From: Cladophialophora immunda
Lineage: Eukaryota; Ascomycota; Eurotiomycetes; Chaetothyriales; Herpotrichiellaceae
Direction: 5' to 3'
NCBI RefSeq assembly: GCF_000835495.1
Contig: NW_015622548.1
Span: 248,001-312,000 of the forward strand
Length of the DNA: 64,000 bases
A program made the translations under genes and the position numbers. The notes beneath the pieces are model-generated. The model did no database searches. It saw only the letters and a list, made by a program, of their open reading frames with translations, and had not been told where the DNA came from. This document shows positions 45,923-55,648 of the stretch, one piece after another. Positions within the stretch are counted from its first letter, which is position 1, and each line of letters begins with the position of its first letter.

Positions 45923-46733
45923 GGTATCCAAAGCCCTTGTTCTCCGTGACCCCTTTTTCGCCAATGGTTAACTCCGGGCCCGGGCGATGCGGGCGGTCCA
46001 CGTGACCGAGCTCCAGAATCCCCTTCTACTCGGTATATTTCCCCTAGCTGTGGTTTTCATGGCAGTTTTGCGACAAGGCTCCTCACCGTGGTGGTCCTGT
46101 TGGACTGGGCAGGCGGTGATTTGCTCCGGGCGGCGGCGTGGGTGGGTGGCTGGGTTCCACAGGCGAAGGCGCAATCGCGCCCTATCAAAAGCGCAGGTCA
46201 CGCAGCAGCCGGATGCCAAGAGCGCAGGCAGGCAGGGTGAAGTCTTCGGTTTCGTCGCCTTCGATCAACGAAAAATATGTCAAATAAACGGTGTAGCAAA
46301 CCGGCAACATGCAACGGAGGTCGCAGCCAGCGACGTCCACAGGCCTCAATGGGCCGGCACTCCGTCCCAAGCAGACGCAATCAACCGTCCTGGGATCCAT
46401 GCAGCAGAAGGCCAAGATGTCGCCTAGAGAAAGAGCCAAGTGCCCAGATCTTGGCCGGGGCTCGAGCAGCGGAAGTGGAGGATTTGAGCCGGATTGAGCG
46501 AGCAGGATGATCAGGACCAAGAAGATCGTGTCTCTTGTGTTCTTGGGCGATTCCCGCTCTCTGGAATCATGTTGGTATTTCATTCCATCCTTGCTCCCCA
46601 TGTCCCCTCTGCTAGACCTGGTCAATTCGCACCTGCTCTCGCCTGTTGCCCACCACCGCCGCAGCAGCTGCTCCTCCCGCCTGTTCGGTGATGAAAAGGA
46701 CCTGTCCTACCAGAGTCCTTTCTGACGACCAAA

Positions 46734-47704
46734 ATGCTCTTCGAGCCCGATCCCGAGCCCATGAGACAGACGTCGGGCCATGATCCCGCCAGAGAGAGTC
46801 CGAGCTCGCACCAGACCGAATACCACCACCACCCAGCTGCTCCTCCTCCATTGCAACAACCTCCGATCGCCCATGTCTCTCCTACTCTTCGAACACCGAC
46901 CACTCCTCGTCAGAAGGACCCTCTCCGACTACAGACCTCCATATCCAGCGCGGAGTCGGGGTCGACGCTGGGCGCGGAATATAAGCCCTACCTACCATAC
47001 AAACAATATCAATACGGCCCGATAGCAGAGAGGGGTTTGGCCGAAGAGACGATAAACAGACACTCGCCCTCGGGCTCACAACACTCGGAAAGTGGAGCTA
47101 AACGAAGTAATCTGGGGGAAACGCCAGTGATAGAAGACAACTCGGCTGTATTCCGGTACATCCAAGAAAAGTCCATCACAGAAGACGAAACGACGGAGGC
47201 CGACCATGCCCTGTGGATTCTGGTGGGAAACCCTCTTCATTCTGTTGATACAACTGCCTGTACTGACACGTTTTCCAGATGTGGATGTCCTTCCTTGACC
47301 CATTTCACTGTTTATTCAGCTCCATATTCTCGATATTCGCCGTCCTCGTCATCATAGTCTTTACCCCCCTACGACTTTGTCGCAAAGAATGCTCGCCCAG
47401 TCTCTCTTTGGTCCGAATGGTTGCGCCAGTCTTTCGGAATCATCTGCAGATGATCTTTGCCAAGGCTCTAGACAATGCTCATACCTTTGAGTTCAGTCCT
47501 GTCTGCCTGGTTCTTATCCATATTGTGTCTCCTCTCATCAGTATTGGAAATGCCATTGCCGCCTGGATCGTGGCCGTATTCTGGGTCTTTGCCATCATCA
47601 TGGGAAACCCGGACGGAACCGAGAGACGCGATGACGGGCGCGCCTCGGTGCTCCTTTTGAGGGATTGGTGGGAGAGGTGTCTCCTTTTTGCTATCCGCAA
47701 ATAA
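46734..47704 (+). CDS. Fungal integral membrane protein of unknown function, 304 aa
   Basis: Exon 1 is 46734-47222 and exon 2 is 47279-47704; the 56-bp intron (GTGGGA..TTCCAG) is phase 0. The first 163 residues are disordered, rich in P, H, S, T, with clusters of SP/TP sites, and end in an acidic ITEDETTEADHALWIL. The second exon codes the membrane part: a helix around PFHCLFSSIFSIFAVLVIIV, a basic loop LRLCRKEC, an amphipathic stretch, then two closely spaced helices (CLVLIHIVSPLISIGNAI; AAWIVAVFWVFAII). It ends with a short cytosolic tail GRASVLLLRDWWERCLLFAIRK. I do not recognise a characterised orthologue. Confidence 0.82.
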
Positions 47705-48442
47705 AGTCTTACCTACTGTACTGGAATCCGACTGTTACGAAGTCACGATCAGATGGCTACTTGGGGGGTTTTTTTTTAACGTTGAAGGGGGCGATTGTTA
47801 CCCCTTGTACATGGGCGTCTTCTGGAATTGCATGATCACTGGCGTGGGAATGTTTAGGTTGGTGGTGCAACTGGATTTGGACTTTGCGTAAATTACAAAA
47901 GACGAGAAGAGCGTCGCACAGTCACACACAAAGCTGCGATCATCAGCTCAACGTTGCTCGCGATTTCTGGACGGAGCGACGATGTATGATGTGTCTTGCC
48001 GGGCTCCAGCCTTACTTGCTCAGAGCTGTGCACCTCTTCGGTTTTCCGAGTCTTGACTTGTGGGTTCAAAGCCGGGAGAGAGGCGTCCGCGTGTCGGTTA
48101 TCTCATGAGGGTTTTGCTCAAAGACCAGCGAATGGCGTTTAGTATTACCGGGTACGTTGGGCAATTCAGGACGTTCAGGCTGTGGGGGAGGCCGTCAGAT
48201 ATCCTAGAGGAATGCAAAGAAAAGTGTCCAAGAGCGTGAGTCCGTCAGATCTCGTAGAGTTGGTTTGATTTTGCACTACGCTCGTGATCCTCGGGCCGGC
48301 CCTGGATCGACATGTGAGGAATGGAGGAGTGACTCTTCCTCTGCCTTACAGCAAGCAACATTCTAGCCCACGCCTAAACAACCCTCTGTCGACCATGGAA
48401 GGGCTCTTTGGCGTTGTATACGCCGTATCTGCTCTTGGATTT

Positions 48443-48484
48443 GTACGGAGTATTTGGACCTGTAGCCCTCCCTGTACTCCGTAC
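48443..48484. repeat. Inverted repeat GTACGGAGTA / TACTCCGTAC
   Basis: A perfect 10-base inverted repeat (48443-48452 and 48475-48484) is separated by 22 bases. The arms are the same TACGGAGTA motif that occurs singly at 34065-34073 and 42679-42687. Confidence 0.9.
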
Positions 48485-48660
48485 CTGGTGATGGATTCCC
48501 CGCCGGTTCAATTCCCAACACCTCTCGTTCCTACTCGGCCGATACCTCGTTGGAATATATGTGTCACCATGAGATATCCCCGTTGCCTCTGCTCCTAGAA
48601 TAGATCGCCCTTTGTCCTCGTGCGATTCGCGTTTCGGGACCCTCCTGCCTCTTGCCAGAA

Positions 48661-48703
48661 GGGGTTTGGGTTTGGGTTTGGGTTTGGGTTTGGGTTTGGG
48701 TTG
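48661..48703. repeat. (GGGTTT)n tract, about seven units
   Basis: GGGTTT is repeated about seven times, ending GGGTTGTCC. It differs from the canonical fungal telomere unit TTAGGG by one base. It lies between genes, well away from any visible chromosome end. Confidence 0.95.
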
Positions 48704-49342
48704 TCCGGTTCGTTCTCCTTTGGCTAGTAATGCTGAGTATTACTACTCGGTAGCTAGCTATGGTGGGGAGGGAACACGTCCGGGGAAGAAAGGACGAGTG
48801 GGTGCGAAGGACTGGACGCGTCTGGGAAAGGCAGGACGAGAGGGAGAGGTACGAAGGATAGGGCAGGATCGGAAGGAAGAAGATCCAGAACGATAGAGAC
48901 GGGAATAGAAGACCTAGTTGAGCTTGGGATGATGCGAGGTCTCTGGGGGAAAGAACACAAGAGTCAGGAAAGACACGAAATGGTGGCCCCGGAACGATGG
49001 ACTCAAAGCGATTGCAGAGTGCTGGCTGGATCTGAGACAACCCAGGCTGTACGAGTAGGAGTTCCAATTGCTTGGGTTTGATGGTTGCATGCTTCTCAAA
49101 AAGCTTCTCAGCCTGTCCTTCCTCGAGACCAGTCCCGACCTGCGCCGATAACCATGCGTACCTCCCTATGTGGATGGGTGAAGAGAAGCTGGCGCCCCTA
49201 ATGCATCAGCCTCAAAGACATATCCTTCTCTTGAGGTCGGCACCACGGCGCCAAAGAGTGTGAAGCAAGGGAAAGCACATTTTCCGGCACCGGAACCCTC
49301 TTTTGAAGTCTCTGCTTGCGCACCCAACGTCCAGCTTTATTC

Positions 49343-50402
49343 TTACAGATTCGTCAGATAGTCTTCTATCTCCTCTTTGCTGAGTTTGCGGAATCTTGGG
49401 CCCACCGCGCCCTCCACGCCCTCGTACCCGAGAAGGTGGTTGGCAGGCTCACCCACAATACCGATCTCCACTGTGTCGCCATTCATTTCCCCTTCGATGG
49501 TCTCCTTGAGCGTTAGCAGCGCGATGTGAATGGCATCCTGAGAAGGTCTGTCAGCGTTGTAGCCCCGAAATAGATTCTGCACATTGTTTCTCACCTCCAG
49601 CTCCAGAGAGTCGTTATATCGCTTCTCCAAAAAGGTCTTTGCACTCGTCGCACTCTTTCCAATTGCCGTGGCCTTCCAAGGGAAATAACTACCACTGGGA
49701 TCGACCTGGTAAAGGCTGGGCCCGCCCTTCAGGATGCCGCCCGTTTTCCTGCTTGCCAGTTTGGCCTCTGCTTCGGTCTCGCCCTCTTTCGCAGCGACGG
49801 TCTCTGGCTCAATCCCATCATCCCATCCTGCTATCAGCAGACTCACACCGTAGGGCCGTACGCCACCGGATTGTGTAGCCTCTTGCATCACTCGGGCCAC
49901 ATCCTGAACCAATATCCGTGTCGGTGGGTATTCGTTGTAGATGCGCTTGTAGTTCGTGTGTGAGACTTTGCGAGCTTTATCGACCAGCACTCGATAATCC
50001 GGGCCCATACCGCTGTAGACCATGCCGATGTTGGGTGTGATGAGGGATACTTTCGAAAGGGAAGGAGGATCGATTAGAGGTGATGACGACTTCTTCTCGG
50101 TCGCGAGGACGATGCCGTTGGTTGCTGTGATTTATATATCAGCACTATGCACAGGCATGTATTTGGCATCCTCTGTACCTTTTATGCCTAACGACGTGAC
50201 ACCTTGATTTACTGCGTTCAGAGCATATTCTGGACGGAGAGTAAGCACCGGTCTAGGCCATCCCTACCGACATCGAAATACCTATCTGGACGAGTTTGCC
50301 GCTGCGTCGTGTTAGCATGGAACACTGGTTGCGCAAGGAACAAACAAGGTCGGCGTACCTGGGCGAGAATGTGGTGAGTGAAAATGAGTATCTGTCTGCC
50401 AT
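49343..50402 (-). CDS. PRE8: 20S proteasome subunit alpha-2 (Pre8), 279 aa, five exons
   Basis: Exons: 50402-50359, 50301-50282, 50229-50179, 50124-49595, 49537-49343. The product starts [20 protein letters not shown] with the alpha-type N-terminal signature, continues [17 protein letters not shown] and [20 protein letters not shown], and has IAGWDDG and the [18 protein letters not shown] block. It ends [19 protein letters not shown]. Alpha-type subunits form the outer, non-catalytic gate ring of the 20S core. It is longer than yeast Pre8 (250 aa), mainly from an acidic/basic insert at about 150-170. The last intron (57 bp, GTGAG..CTCAG) is stop-free and divisible by three, so retention would insert 19 residues. 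Confidence 0.96.
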
Positions 50403-51376
50403 TCTGGCGTGGCTGTAGAGGGAGCTCGCGAACGCTCGTCGGTTCTTCTCGAGGGTATTTGAAGGACTGCAAGGAGCAATACAGTGTTGTAGGAGGAGCA
50501 GGACAGGCAATGCAGTATTGACAGGCAAACGGAGACAAATGTCGAAGCGGAGGAGGACCAGAGACGAGGCTGCAGGTCAATGGCGCGTCCAGGTCGGAAA
50601 GGGCGGGTCTATGATCTGCAGTACAATTTACGGTGGAGTATTATGCTTCTACTGGAAATTTGCCAGCCTTGTCAAACTATGATTTGCCCAAGGCCACCGA
50701 ACACTTGCAACTGAAGCCATGGCAGGCTGCTGCTTTACTACTACATCTCTATCAAGTGGTGGATTGCTCTCTCTGATCGAAGCCACTATTCCTCAGCAGA
50801 AGCCTGACAAGCTTATATCGACGGTCTAGGTGGAGATGTACAAGGGAAAACATTACGCGACTCGCGAGCAAGGGCATGATTCACAGGCTCAAACGGCGCA
50901 ATTTGGGACTTTTTGTTTGCTGGACATGTTTTCAAATTACATTGCGTACCAACATTGCAGAGTGCCCAGAGCTCGGACAAACTCGCCTCACTGTTGAAGG
51001 GAACAAGTCCTTCAGAATCCTCTAAATCATCAATGGCCAGCAGGCAGTGACTGATTTCGTGCATCTCGACGTCTCCCATTTCACATCACAATAGCCCATG
51101 CCGACCTTTGGTTCCTCCCAACTGCTTTGAAAGCCGCTGATCTGATCTGACGCGAATTCGAAGCCCATCTAGAGATTGAACTCGTTGATTCCCGGATCGG
51201 ACCCATATACTCCGCGTTGTACCTCGCTGCGCTTTACTCCTTCGCTTGGAGAGTGAACGTAGACATCCTCACTACTAAAGCGCCAAAGACACACAGACCA
51301 AATTTGCCTCTCAAAAACCGATTTGAGCCTTCGTAGAACACCAAAAGCAACGTCAGACCAGCTCATAGCATGTTTC
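50403..51376. other. Region between proteasome alpha-2 and PEX4-like gene
   Basis: It holds the alpha-2 promoter on the left and the 3' end of the PEX4-like gene on the right. The only candidate exon is the short minus-strand frame 50813-51079, listed separately. Confidence 0.5.
50813..51079 (-). CDS. Possible small protein, 88 aa, unknown
   Basis: From ATG 51079 the frame reads MGDVEMHEISHCLLAIDDLE.. and is acidic and helix-like for about 45 residues before becoming Cys/Pro-rich. Composition is more protein-like than surrounding frames, but there is no domain, no convincing intron and no neighbour that helps. It may be a shadow. Confidence 0.25.
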   Translation of the reverse strand: MGDVEMHEISHCLLAIDDLEDSEGLVPFNSEASLSELWALCNVGTQCNLKTCPANKKSQIAPFEPVNHALARESRNVFPCTSPPRPSI

Positions 51377-51946
51377 CTACTCCCCCAACTTCCCTCCCGT
51401 CCCTCTCCGTCTCTCACTTAGCCATCCACCTTTACCCTCACCAGCCCACCTCTTCGCGCCCGTCCAAAACCTCACCAAGCTCTCGGCGCCAATGGCGTCA
51501 TTTTCTCTGTACAAATTTGCGATATCGACGTTCAAAGGACTGTCCAGTCCCGGAGAAACGAGGAGCTGTTGAATGGCGCCCATGGTTGTGCTCAGCGTAT
51601 ACGACGGTGCCCAGTGCTCACCACTCAGGAGTGTCAGGCAGATCTCCCCCGTGGAGAAATGCACGTTCGGATGGCATATAGGTGTGATGAATTGGACTTT
51701 GGGAGGGGCGAATGGGTAGGTTGGCGGAACGGTAATGGAGAGAAGCCATAGGCCGCCGTGGTATGGAGACGCCGGGTCTCGAGGGCCTTTTAGAACAGCT
51801 TCCCATTGGAATAAATCTTCCTCGTTGACGGGCCCGAGGTGAAGGACTGCTTCATTGGGGGAGGATTGGAGGTCTTGAAGTTCGTGAGTGAGGCGCTTCA
51901 GCGCGTTAGTCGAGGAGGATTTGCCGCTGCGAGGAGTGGATGACAT
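51377..51946 (-). CDS. PEX4: Ubiquitin-conjugating enzyme, PEX4-like (peroxin-4), 189 aa
   Basis: The start is ATG 51946 (MSSTPRSGKSSSTNALKRL); a longer frame to 52021 begins at TTG and is not used. It carries the UBC fold marks: helix 1 ALKRLTHELQDLQ, YHGGLWLLSITVPPTYPFAPPKVQF, HPN at 92-94 and the catalytic Cys103 in STGEICLTLLSGEHWAP, followed by LVSPGLDSPLNVDIANL. That last block and the S/T-G-E-I-C-L context match peroxin-4 better than other E2s. PEX4 monoubiquitinates the PTS1 receptor PEX5 at the peroxisome membrane, anchored by PEX22. The basic/Gly C-terminal tail is longer than usual. It is divergent from the endonuclease III gene, with 371 bp between starts. Confidence 0.85.
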   Translation of the reverse strand: MSSTPRSGKSSSTNALKRLTHELQDLQSSPNEAVLHLGPVNEEDLFQWEAVLKGPRDPASPYHGGLWLLSITVPPTYPFAPPKVQFITPICHPNVHFSTGEICLTLLSGEHWAPSYTLSTTMGAIQQLLVSPGLDSPLNVDIANLYRENDAIGAESLVRFWTGAKRWAGEGKGGWLSERRRGTGGKLGE

Positions 51947-52317
51947 TTCTACGGACGAGATTGTCTTGTCAAAAGGAGTTCTGGCTTGAGCTAGAGACTT
52001 GTCGGGCCAGATGGAACCCAAAGGCGAGGGATATAGTTAAGAAAAGTAAGTGGTGTTGCTGTGGTTGTTGTCATAGCAGCTCCACGCATTGCAAGGTCAT
52101 CTCGCGGCGCAGCCGAGGTTGTGCCTGGGGAGCCCACCAGCCATCGAACGCCACCAATTGGCGCCTGTTTCGCGGGTCGACTCGCGATGCAGCGCGTGGC
52201 AGGCCTTTGGACTTGCGATCGTCCAGGGGCCATGCGAGATCTGCAGAGGTAGGCAACTTGACCACTTTCTACCGCCCTCACCTTGAGCGCAATTAACACG
52301 GGAAGGGGCTGTGCAAG
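51947..52317. promoter_or_regulatory. Bidirectional promoter, PEX4-like / endonuclease III
   Basis: 371 bp lie between divergent start codons. No clean TATA box is visible on either side. The CT/GC-rich composition fits a housekeeping shared promoter. Confidence 0.45.
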
Positions 52318-53619
52318 ATGCGGACATCCAAGCTCTCGCAGGAAACCACCCGTATCTTCAACGCCTTGTCCCCGAACGCTCGCGCCGGCCGAACGACGAG
52401 GAGCTCGAAACGACTGGCGTCTTTTGCGCTGGGTTACGATCCCGACGTGGAGGTGAAAGAAGAAGGTGAAACATCGGTGGATGAGGCGGGCGCGGACGTC
52501 GCTCCAAGCGCAGATATTGAGGACATCCTAAGCTCGTCATCGCGCTCGAGCAGAAAAAGAAAGTTAGGTTCAGACTTGCCGTTCACTTCGACTGTTGTTT
52601 CAACCACAACCACCGAATGGACCTCGCCGCGCAGAATCAAGAAGGAGGAGGACGAGGAGGAAGAGGAGAAGAAAGAATCATCGCCCAATGGGCGTGCGAG
52701 ATCAAAACCAAAAATACCGGCACGGAGGACAACGTCGCCATCAGGGACAGTGCGAATACATCCCCCTTCCAACTGGGTTGAGGTGTACGATACAATCAAT
52801 GCCATGCGGCAAAGGAATCCAACTGCTCCAGTGGACACCATGGGTTGTGAAGAGCTCTTTTGGCCCGCCGCTCCGCCACGGGAGAAACGCTACCACATCT
52901 TGACAAGTCTAATGCTATCCTCTCAGACAAAAGATACGGTGACGGCAGTCGCGATGCAACGCCTACACACAGAATTGGTTCCTCAGTCTCCCACTCCAAA
53001 GGACGAAGTACAACAGTCAACCCTCACAGTCGACAATATTATCGCCTGTGACCCAAAGCATCTTGACAGTCTGATCGGCAAAGTCGGCTTCCACAACAAC
53101 AAAACAAAATATATCAAGCAAGTCGCGACCATCCTTAAACAGGAATACAACTCCGACATCCCCAACACGATAGAAGGTTTGATTCGGCTACCGGGAGTGG
53201 GTCCGAAGATGGCGTACCTCTGTATGTCTGCGGCATGGGGGATAGATGAAGGGATCGGCGTAGATGTCCACGTCCACCGCATCACAAACCTCTGGGGCTG
53301 GCACAAAACGAAAACTCCGGAAGAGACGAGGGCGTGGTTGGAAGGCTGGCTCCCTCGGGACAAATGGCATGAGATCAACAGGATGCTTGTGGGTTTAGGG
53401 CAGACGGTGTGTCTGCCTGTTGGGCGGCGGTGTGGCGAGTGCGACCTTGCCGGGACTGGCTTGTGCAAGGCAGAGATACGGGGTTGGAAGGCTACGGAGA
53501 GGCGAGTGAAGAAGGAGAAAGTGGAAGTAGACACCGAGGAGGGCATCGAGGTCTTGAAGACGAAGACAGAGGACAGTCAGAGGGTGGAAATCAAAGAAAT
53601 GGTCGAGGGATCATTATGA
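52318..53619 (+). CDS. NTH1: Endonuclease III homologue (NTH1), bifunctional DNA glycosylase/AP lyase, 433 aa
   Basis: Single exon from ATG 52318. Residues 1 to about 145 are disordered with basic clusters (RKRKLGS, RRIKKEE) that could serve nuclear import. The HhH-GPD domain spans about 155-385. The helix-hairpin-helix LPGVGPKMA contains the catalytic Lys297 and VDVHVHR supplies Asp316. A four-Cys iron-sulphur loop follows at C365-x6-C372-x2-C375-x7-C383. The last spacing is longer than the bacterial C-x5-C. The enzyme excises oxidised pyrimidines and cleaves the abasic strand in base-excision repair, in nucleus and/or mitochondria. The tail (about 395-433) is K/E-rich and variable. Confidence 0.96.
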   Translation: MRTSKLSQETTRIFNALSPNARAGRTTRSSKRLASFALGYDPDVEVKEEGETSVDEAGADVAPSADIEDILSSSSRSSRKRKLGSDLPFTSTVVSTTTTEWTSPRRIKKEEDEEEEEKKESSPNGRARSKPKIPARRTTSPSGTVRIHPPSNWVEVYDTINAMRQRNPTAPVDTMGCEELFWPAAPPREKRYHILTSLMLSSQTKDTVTAVAMQRLHTELVPQSPTPKDEVQQSTLTVDNIIACDPKHLDSLIGKVGFHNNKTKYIKQVATILKQEYNSDIPNTIEGLIRLPGVGPKMAYLCMSAAWGIDEGIGVDVHVHRITNLWGWHKTKTPEETRAWLEGWLPRDKWHEINRMLVGLGQTVCLPVGRRCGECDLAGTGLCKAEIRGWKATERRVKKEKVEVDTEEGIEVLKTKTEDSQRVEIKEMVEGSL

Positions 53620-53826
53620 AGCTTATCGAAATGGTAAGATTTTCCCTCCCTCTCCCAAAGACTGAAAAGGCCGGCTCTCCCCATGATTCGACTACATCAT
53701 CAATGCAGTATGCCACCATCCTGAGTCCTAGTATTATGTCTATGAGACCATAAACTCCGTATCTACCAACAAGGAATGGTGACAGTGTGAGATATGTGGT
53801 GTTCTCGGAAGCAGCCCCATAATCAC

Positions 53827-54183
53827 TCATGCTTGATAAGCTGGCGGAGGCTCAAACGGCTCAACAGCCTTGCCGACAACATATGCCTGAGCGGGAAATT
53901 TGATCTGGGTGTTGGAAAGCCTTTGGGCATCCCAGCCTGAAGGTCGATGAGATCGAAGGCGGTCTCTCGTTGGTCGATTGTCCGCGGTGCGAACAGCATG
54001 CTGGCTTCGACGCAGGCGGTCAAGTCTTTCCTGCCGTTTCCTTGGTGTGTTGAGCAGACAGAGACAGCCTGTCACGGAGATGAAGAGGACGACGATAATA
54101 CAAATGCTGGTAATGCCGGTGGTGCTGAGATTGAAGCCAGCGTCGTTGCTGGAGAAGTCGCGTTTGTTGAGGGAAATATGCAT
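53827..54183 (-). CDS. Small single-pass membrane protein with PPxY-type tail (RCR-like?), about 118 aa
   Basis: Reading from ATG 54183: MHISLNKRDFSSNDAGF, a hydrophobic helix at about 27-50 (ITSICIIVVLFISVTG..), a strongly basic juxtamembrane stretch (PRKRQERLDRLRRSQ), an Arg-rich cytosolic tail, and the end EPPPAYQA. PPPAY is a PPxY motif, the docking site for WW domains of Rsp5-type ubiquitin ligases. Short N terminus, one helix and a PPxY tail recall fungal RCR1/RCR2-like proteins, but overall similarity is not certain. The frame continues upstream without a better ATG, and an upstream exon (54235-54433) seems to exist, so the N terminus may be incomplete. Confidence 0.5.
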   Translation of the reverse strand: MHISLNKRDFSSNDAGFNLSTTGITSICIIVVLFISVTGCLCLLNTPRKRQERLDRLRRSQHAVRTADNRPTRDRLRSHRPSGWDAQRLSNTQIKFPAQAYVVGKAVEPFEPPPAYQA

Positions 54184-55648
54184 TCTGGTGATTTTCGAGA
54201 TTGTCTGGAAATGGGTGACAGAGGGGGAACTCACCGCGTTCCCCTGTGCCGTATTTCCACATGATATATCTTATTCCAAATCGTAGTGGTTCCGCCTTGA
54301 AGCGCCCTGATGGTACGGCAAGGCTGAATTCAAGGGGCGTGGAATTGGGCGGAGCAGTGAGACTAGGCGTCATGCTAACCGGATTTGGGAATTTCCACTC
54401 GGAGGCGGAGAAGCACTGTTGGAAGCTCCAGGTCTAGCTCCTGGGCTGTAAACCATCGGCAGACGCTGAGGCATTCTCGCGCTGATGCAATTGCAGACGC
54501 AGAATGAATTGGTATTCCTTTGCCAGGGCGTAGAAGTCTAGGACGATACAGAAATCAATCACCACAGCCCCCGGCACCGCTGAGGGGTCGTCCCCCGGAT
54601 CAATTTGTACCCTGCACGGCCATATGTCGCCAGGAGACAATGCTTGCAATGTAGAAGAGAGTGTGACACGAGTTAACTTGCCAGAACAAGGAGAGCGGCA
54701 CGGGAGCCAAGATGTTCAGAGCGAGAACTGGCAGCTGACCCGCCGCCGGCAACAAAGAAAGCACAGCCTCATTCGCTTGGTCATGGCTGCTCAGGCTATA
54801 TTCTCCCGCTAACAGAGCAGTATCCAGCGCGTAAGTGCATACACATTCTGGGCTTCCTGCCTTCAGCCAGATGCAGCTCCAGCACAGACCACGATACGCG
54901 CCCAAACCCAGTATGCCTTCGCATTTGCAAAGGGTGCAAATGGCCAACGACCTTGACGGGTTGGAAAGTCAGAGCACACTCTGGCGGCAGGAGATATATC
55001 TTTGGATGGTGTACAATTGAAGCGATGGGTGACTGGGATCCAGAGAACTCACAGGCAGATGAAGGTGCAAACAGAGTATGGCTCCTTTTAGGTCCTCGTG
55101 TCATGCTGCTTGAGGATCCATGTAAAGGTCACGGGCTATTGGGAAGTATATCCAGGATTTGTGTGCGGGAAGGACACGGAAACGCCCGTCTGCGACTGAA
55201 TTAGGCTTGCGGCGTCTACTGACGATGCCTTGGGACAGTTTTCTCACCCTCCCCCAACAACCTCTGTTGTCTACAAGACCTAGGAGGTGTAGAAAGGGAA
55301 GGCTGTAAGTAAGCTAAAAGCGGCGTGGGCACGCCATTGCCGCTCCACTGCCAGAAGCTGGTGCCTTTTGCCCTTTCGGTAAAGCAGCCGGAGTCTATTA
55401 TCTCTTCCCCGGACTGCTGACGACCTTAAGTCGTACTCGCGCACCCAGCGGTGCGTGCACTGAAACCACCAGCTAGCTACCTACACCCTTTTCCAAGATG
55501 ATTGTTCATGGCGGGTTTTGATTGACAGCACGAATTCGGTACTTTGTTTTGTCCTCCTGAGCATCTTGCAGAGTTTCCGTTCCTGTCGTTCCTCGCCTTG
55601 CTCGTCCCTTCGTTGAGCCATCTTCCTCCACCAACCTGCCTATCCGCC
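54184..55648. other. Region upstream of the PPxY membrane gene and END3
   Basis: The left part probably includes an exon of the membrane gene (54235-54433, separate entry). The rest shows only overlapping short frames. The last about 150 bp before the END3 ATG at 55649 are CT-rich on the plus strand and fit its leader. Confidence 0.4.
54235..54433 (-). CDS. Probable upstream exon with extracellular-type sequence
   Basis: Bounded by AGCTAG (acceptor) and a strong GTGAGT donor, this 199-nt exon reads TWSFQQCFSASEWKFPNPVS.. to RYIMWKYGTGER. That is a plausible secreted/lumenal segment, with NST as a potential N-glycosylation site. It ends in phase 1, which does not join in frame to the membrane-helix frame at 53827-54183 by any consensus acceptor I can find. 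It may use another donor (GTGGAA gives phase 2), belong to a different transcript, or indicate a frame error. Confidence 0.3.

Larger units (their letters stand above)
40211..46733. other. 6.5 kb gene desert upstream of SSN6
   Basis: The first about 650 bp are purine-rich on the plus strand (CT-rich on the minus), which fits a long SSN6 leader. Repeated words occur at 41020-41075 (GGGCGGTGGATGGGC twice) and 41137-41168 (three CTGGGTGCAA-like units). CT-rich plus-strand DNA lies around 41600-42300 and a TACTCCGTA word at 42679-42687. Frames of about 230-240 codons (40873-41592 minus; 41586-42278 plus) have no domain character. One weak small-gene candidate (45596-45922) is listed separately. 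I see no transposon. Confidence 0.55.
47705..49342. other. Intergenic region with telomere-like hexamer repeat
   Basis: It holds the 3' end of the membrane-protein gene and the 3' untranslated region of proteasome alpha-2. A TACGGAGTA/TACTCCGTA inverted repeat lies at 48443-48484 and (TTTGGG)n at 48661-48703. A 167-codon minus frame here encodes TQ repeats only because of the hexamer; I do not accept it as a gene. Confidence 0.6.

Noticed and set aside
48564..49067. 167-codon minus frame with TQTQTQ repeat
   Set aside because: The repeat is just the (TTTGGG)n tract read in one frame; the rest has no protein character.
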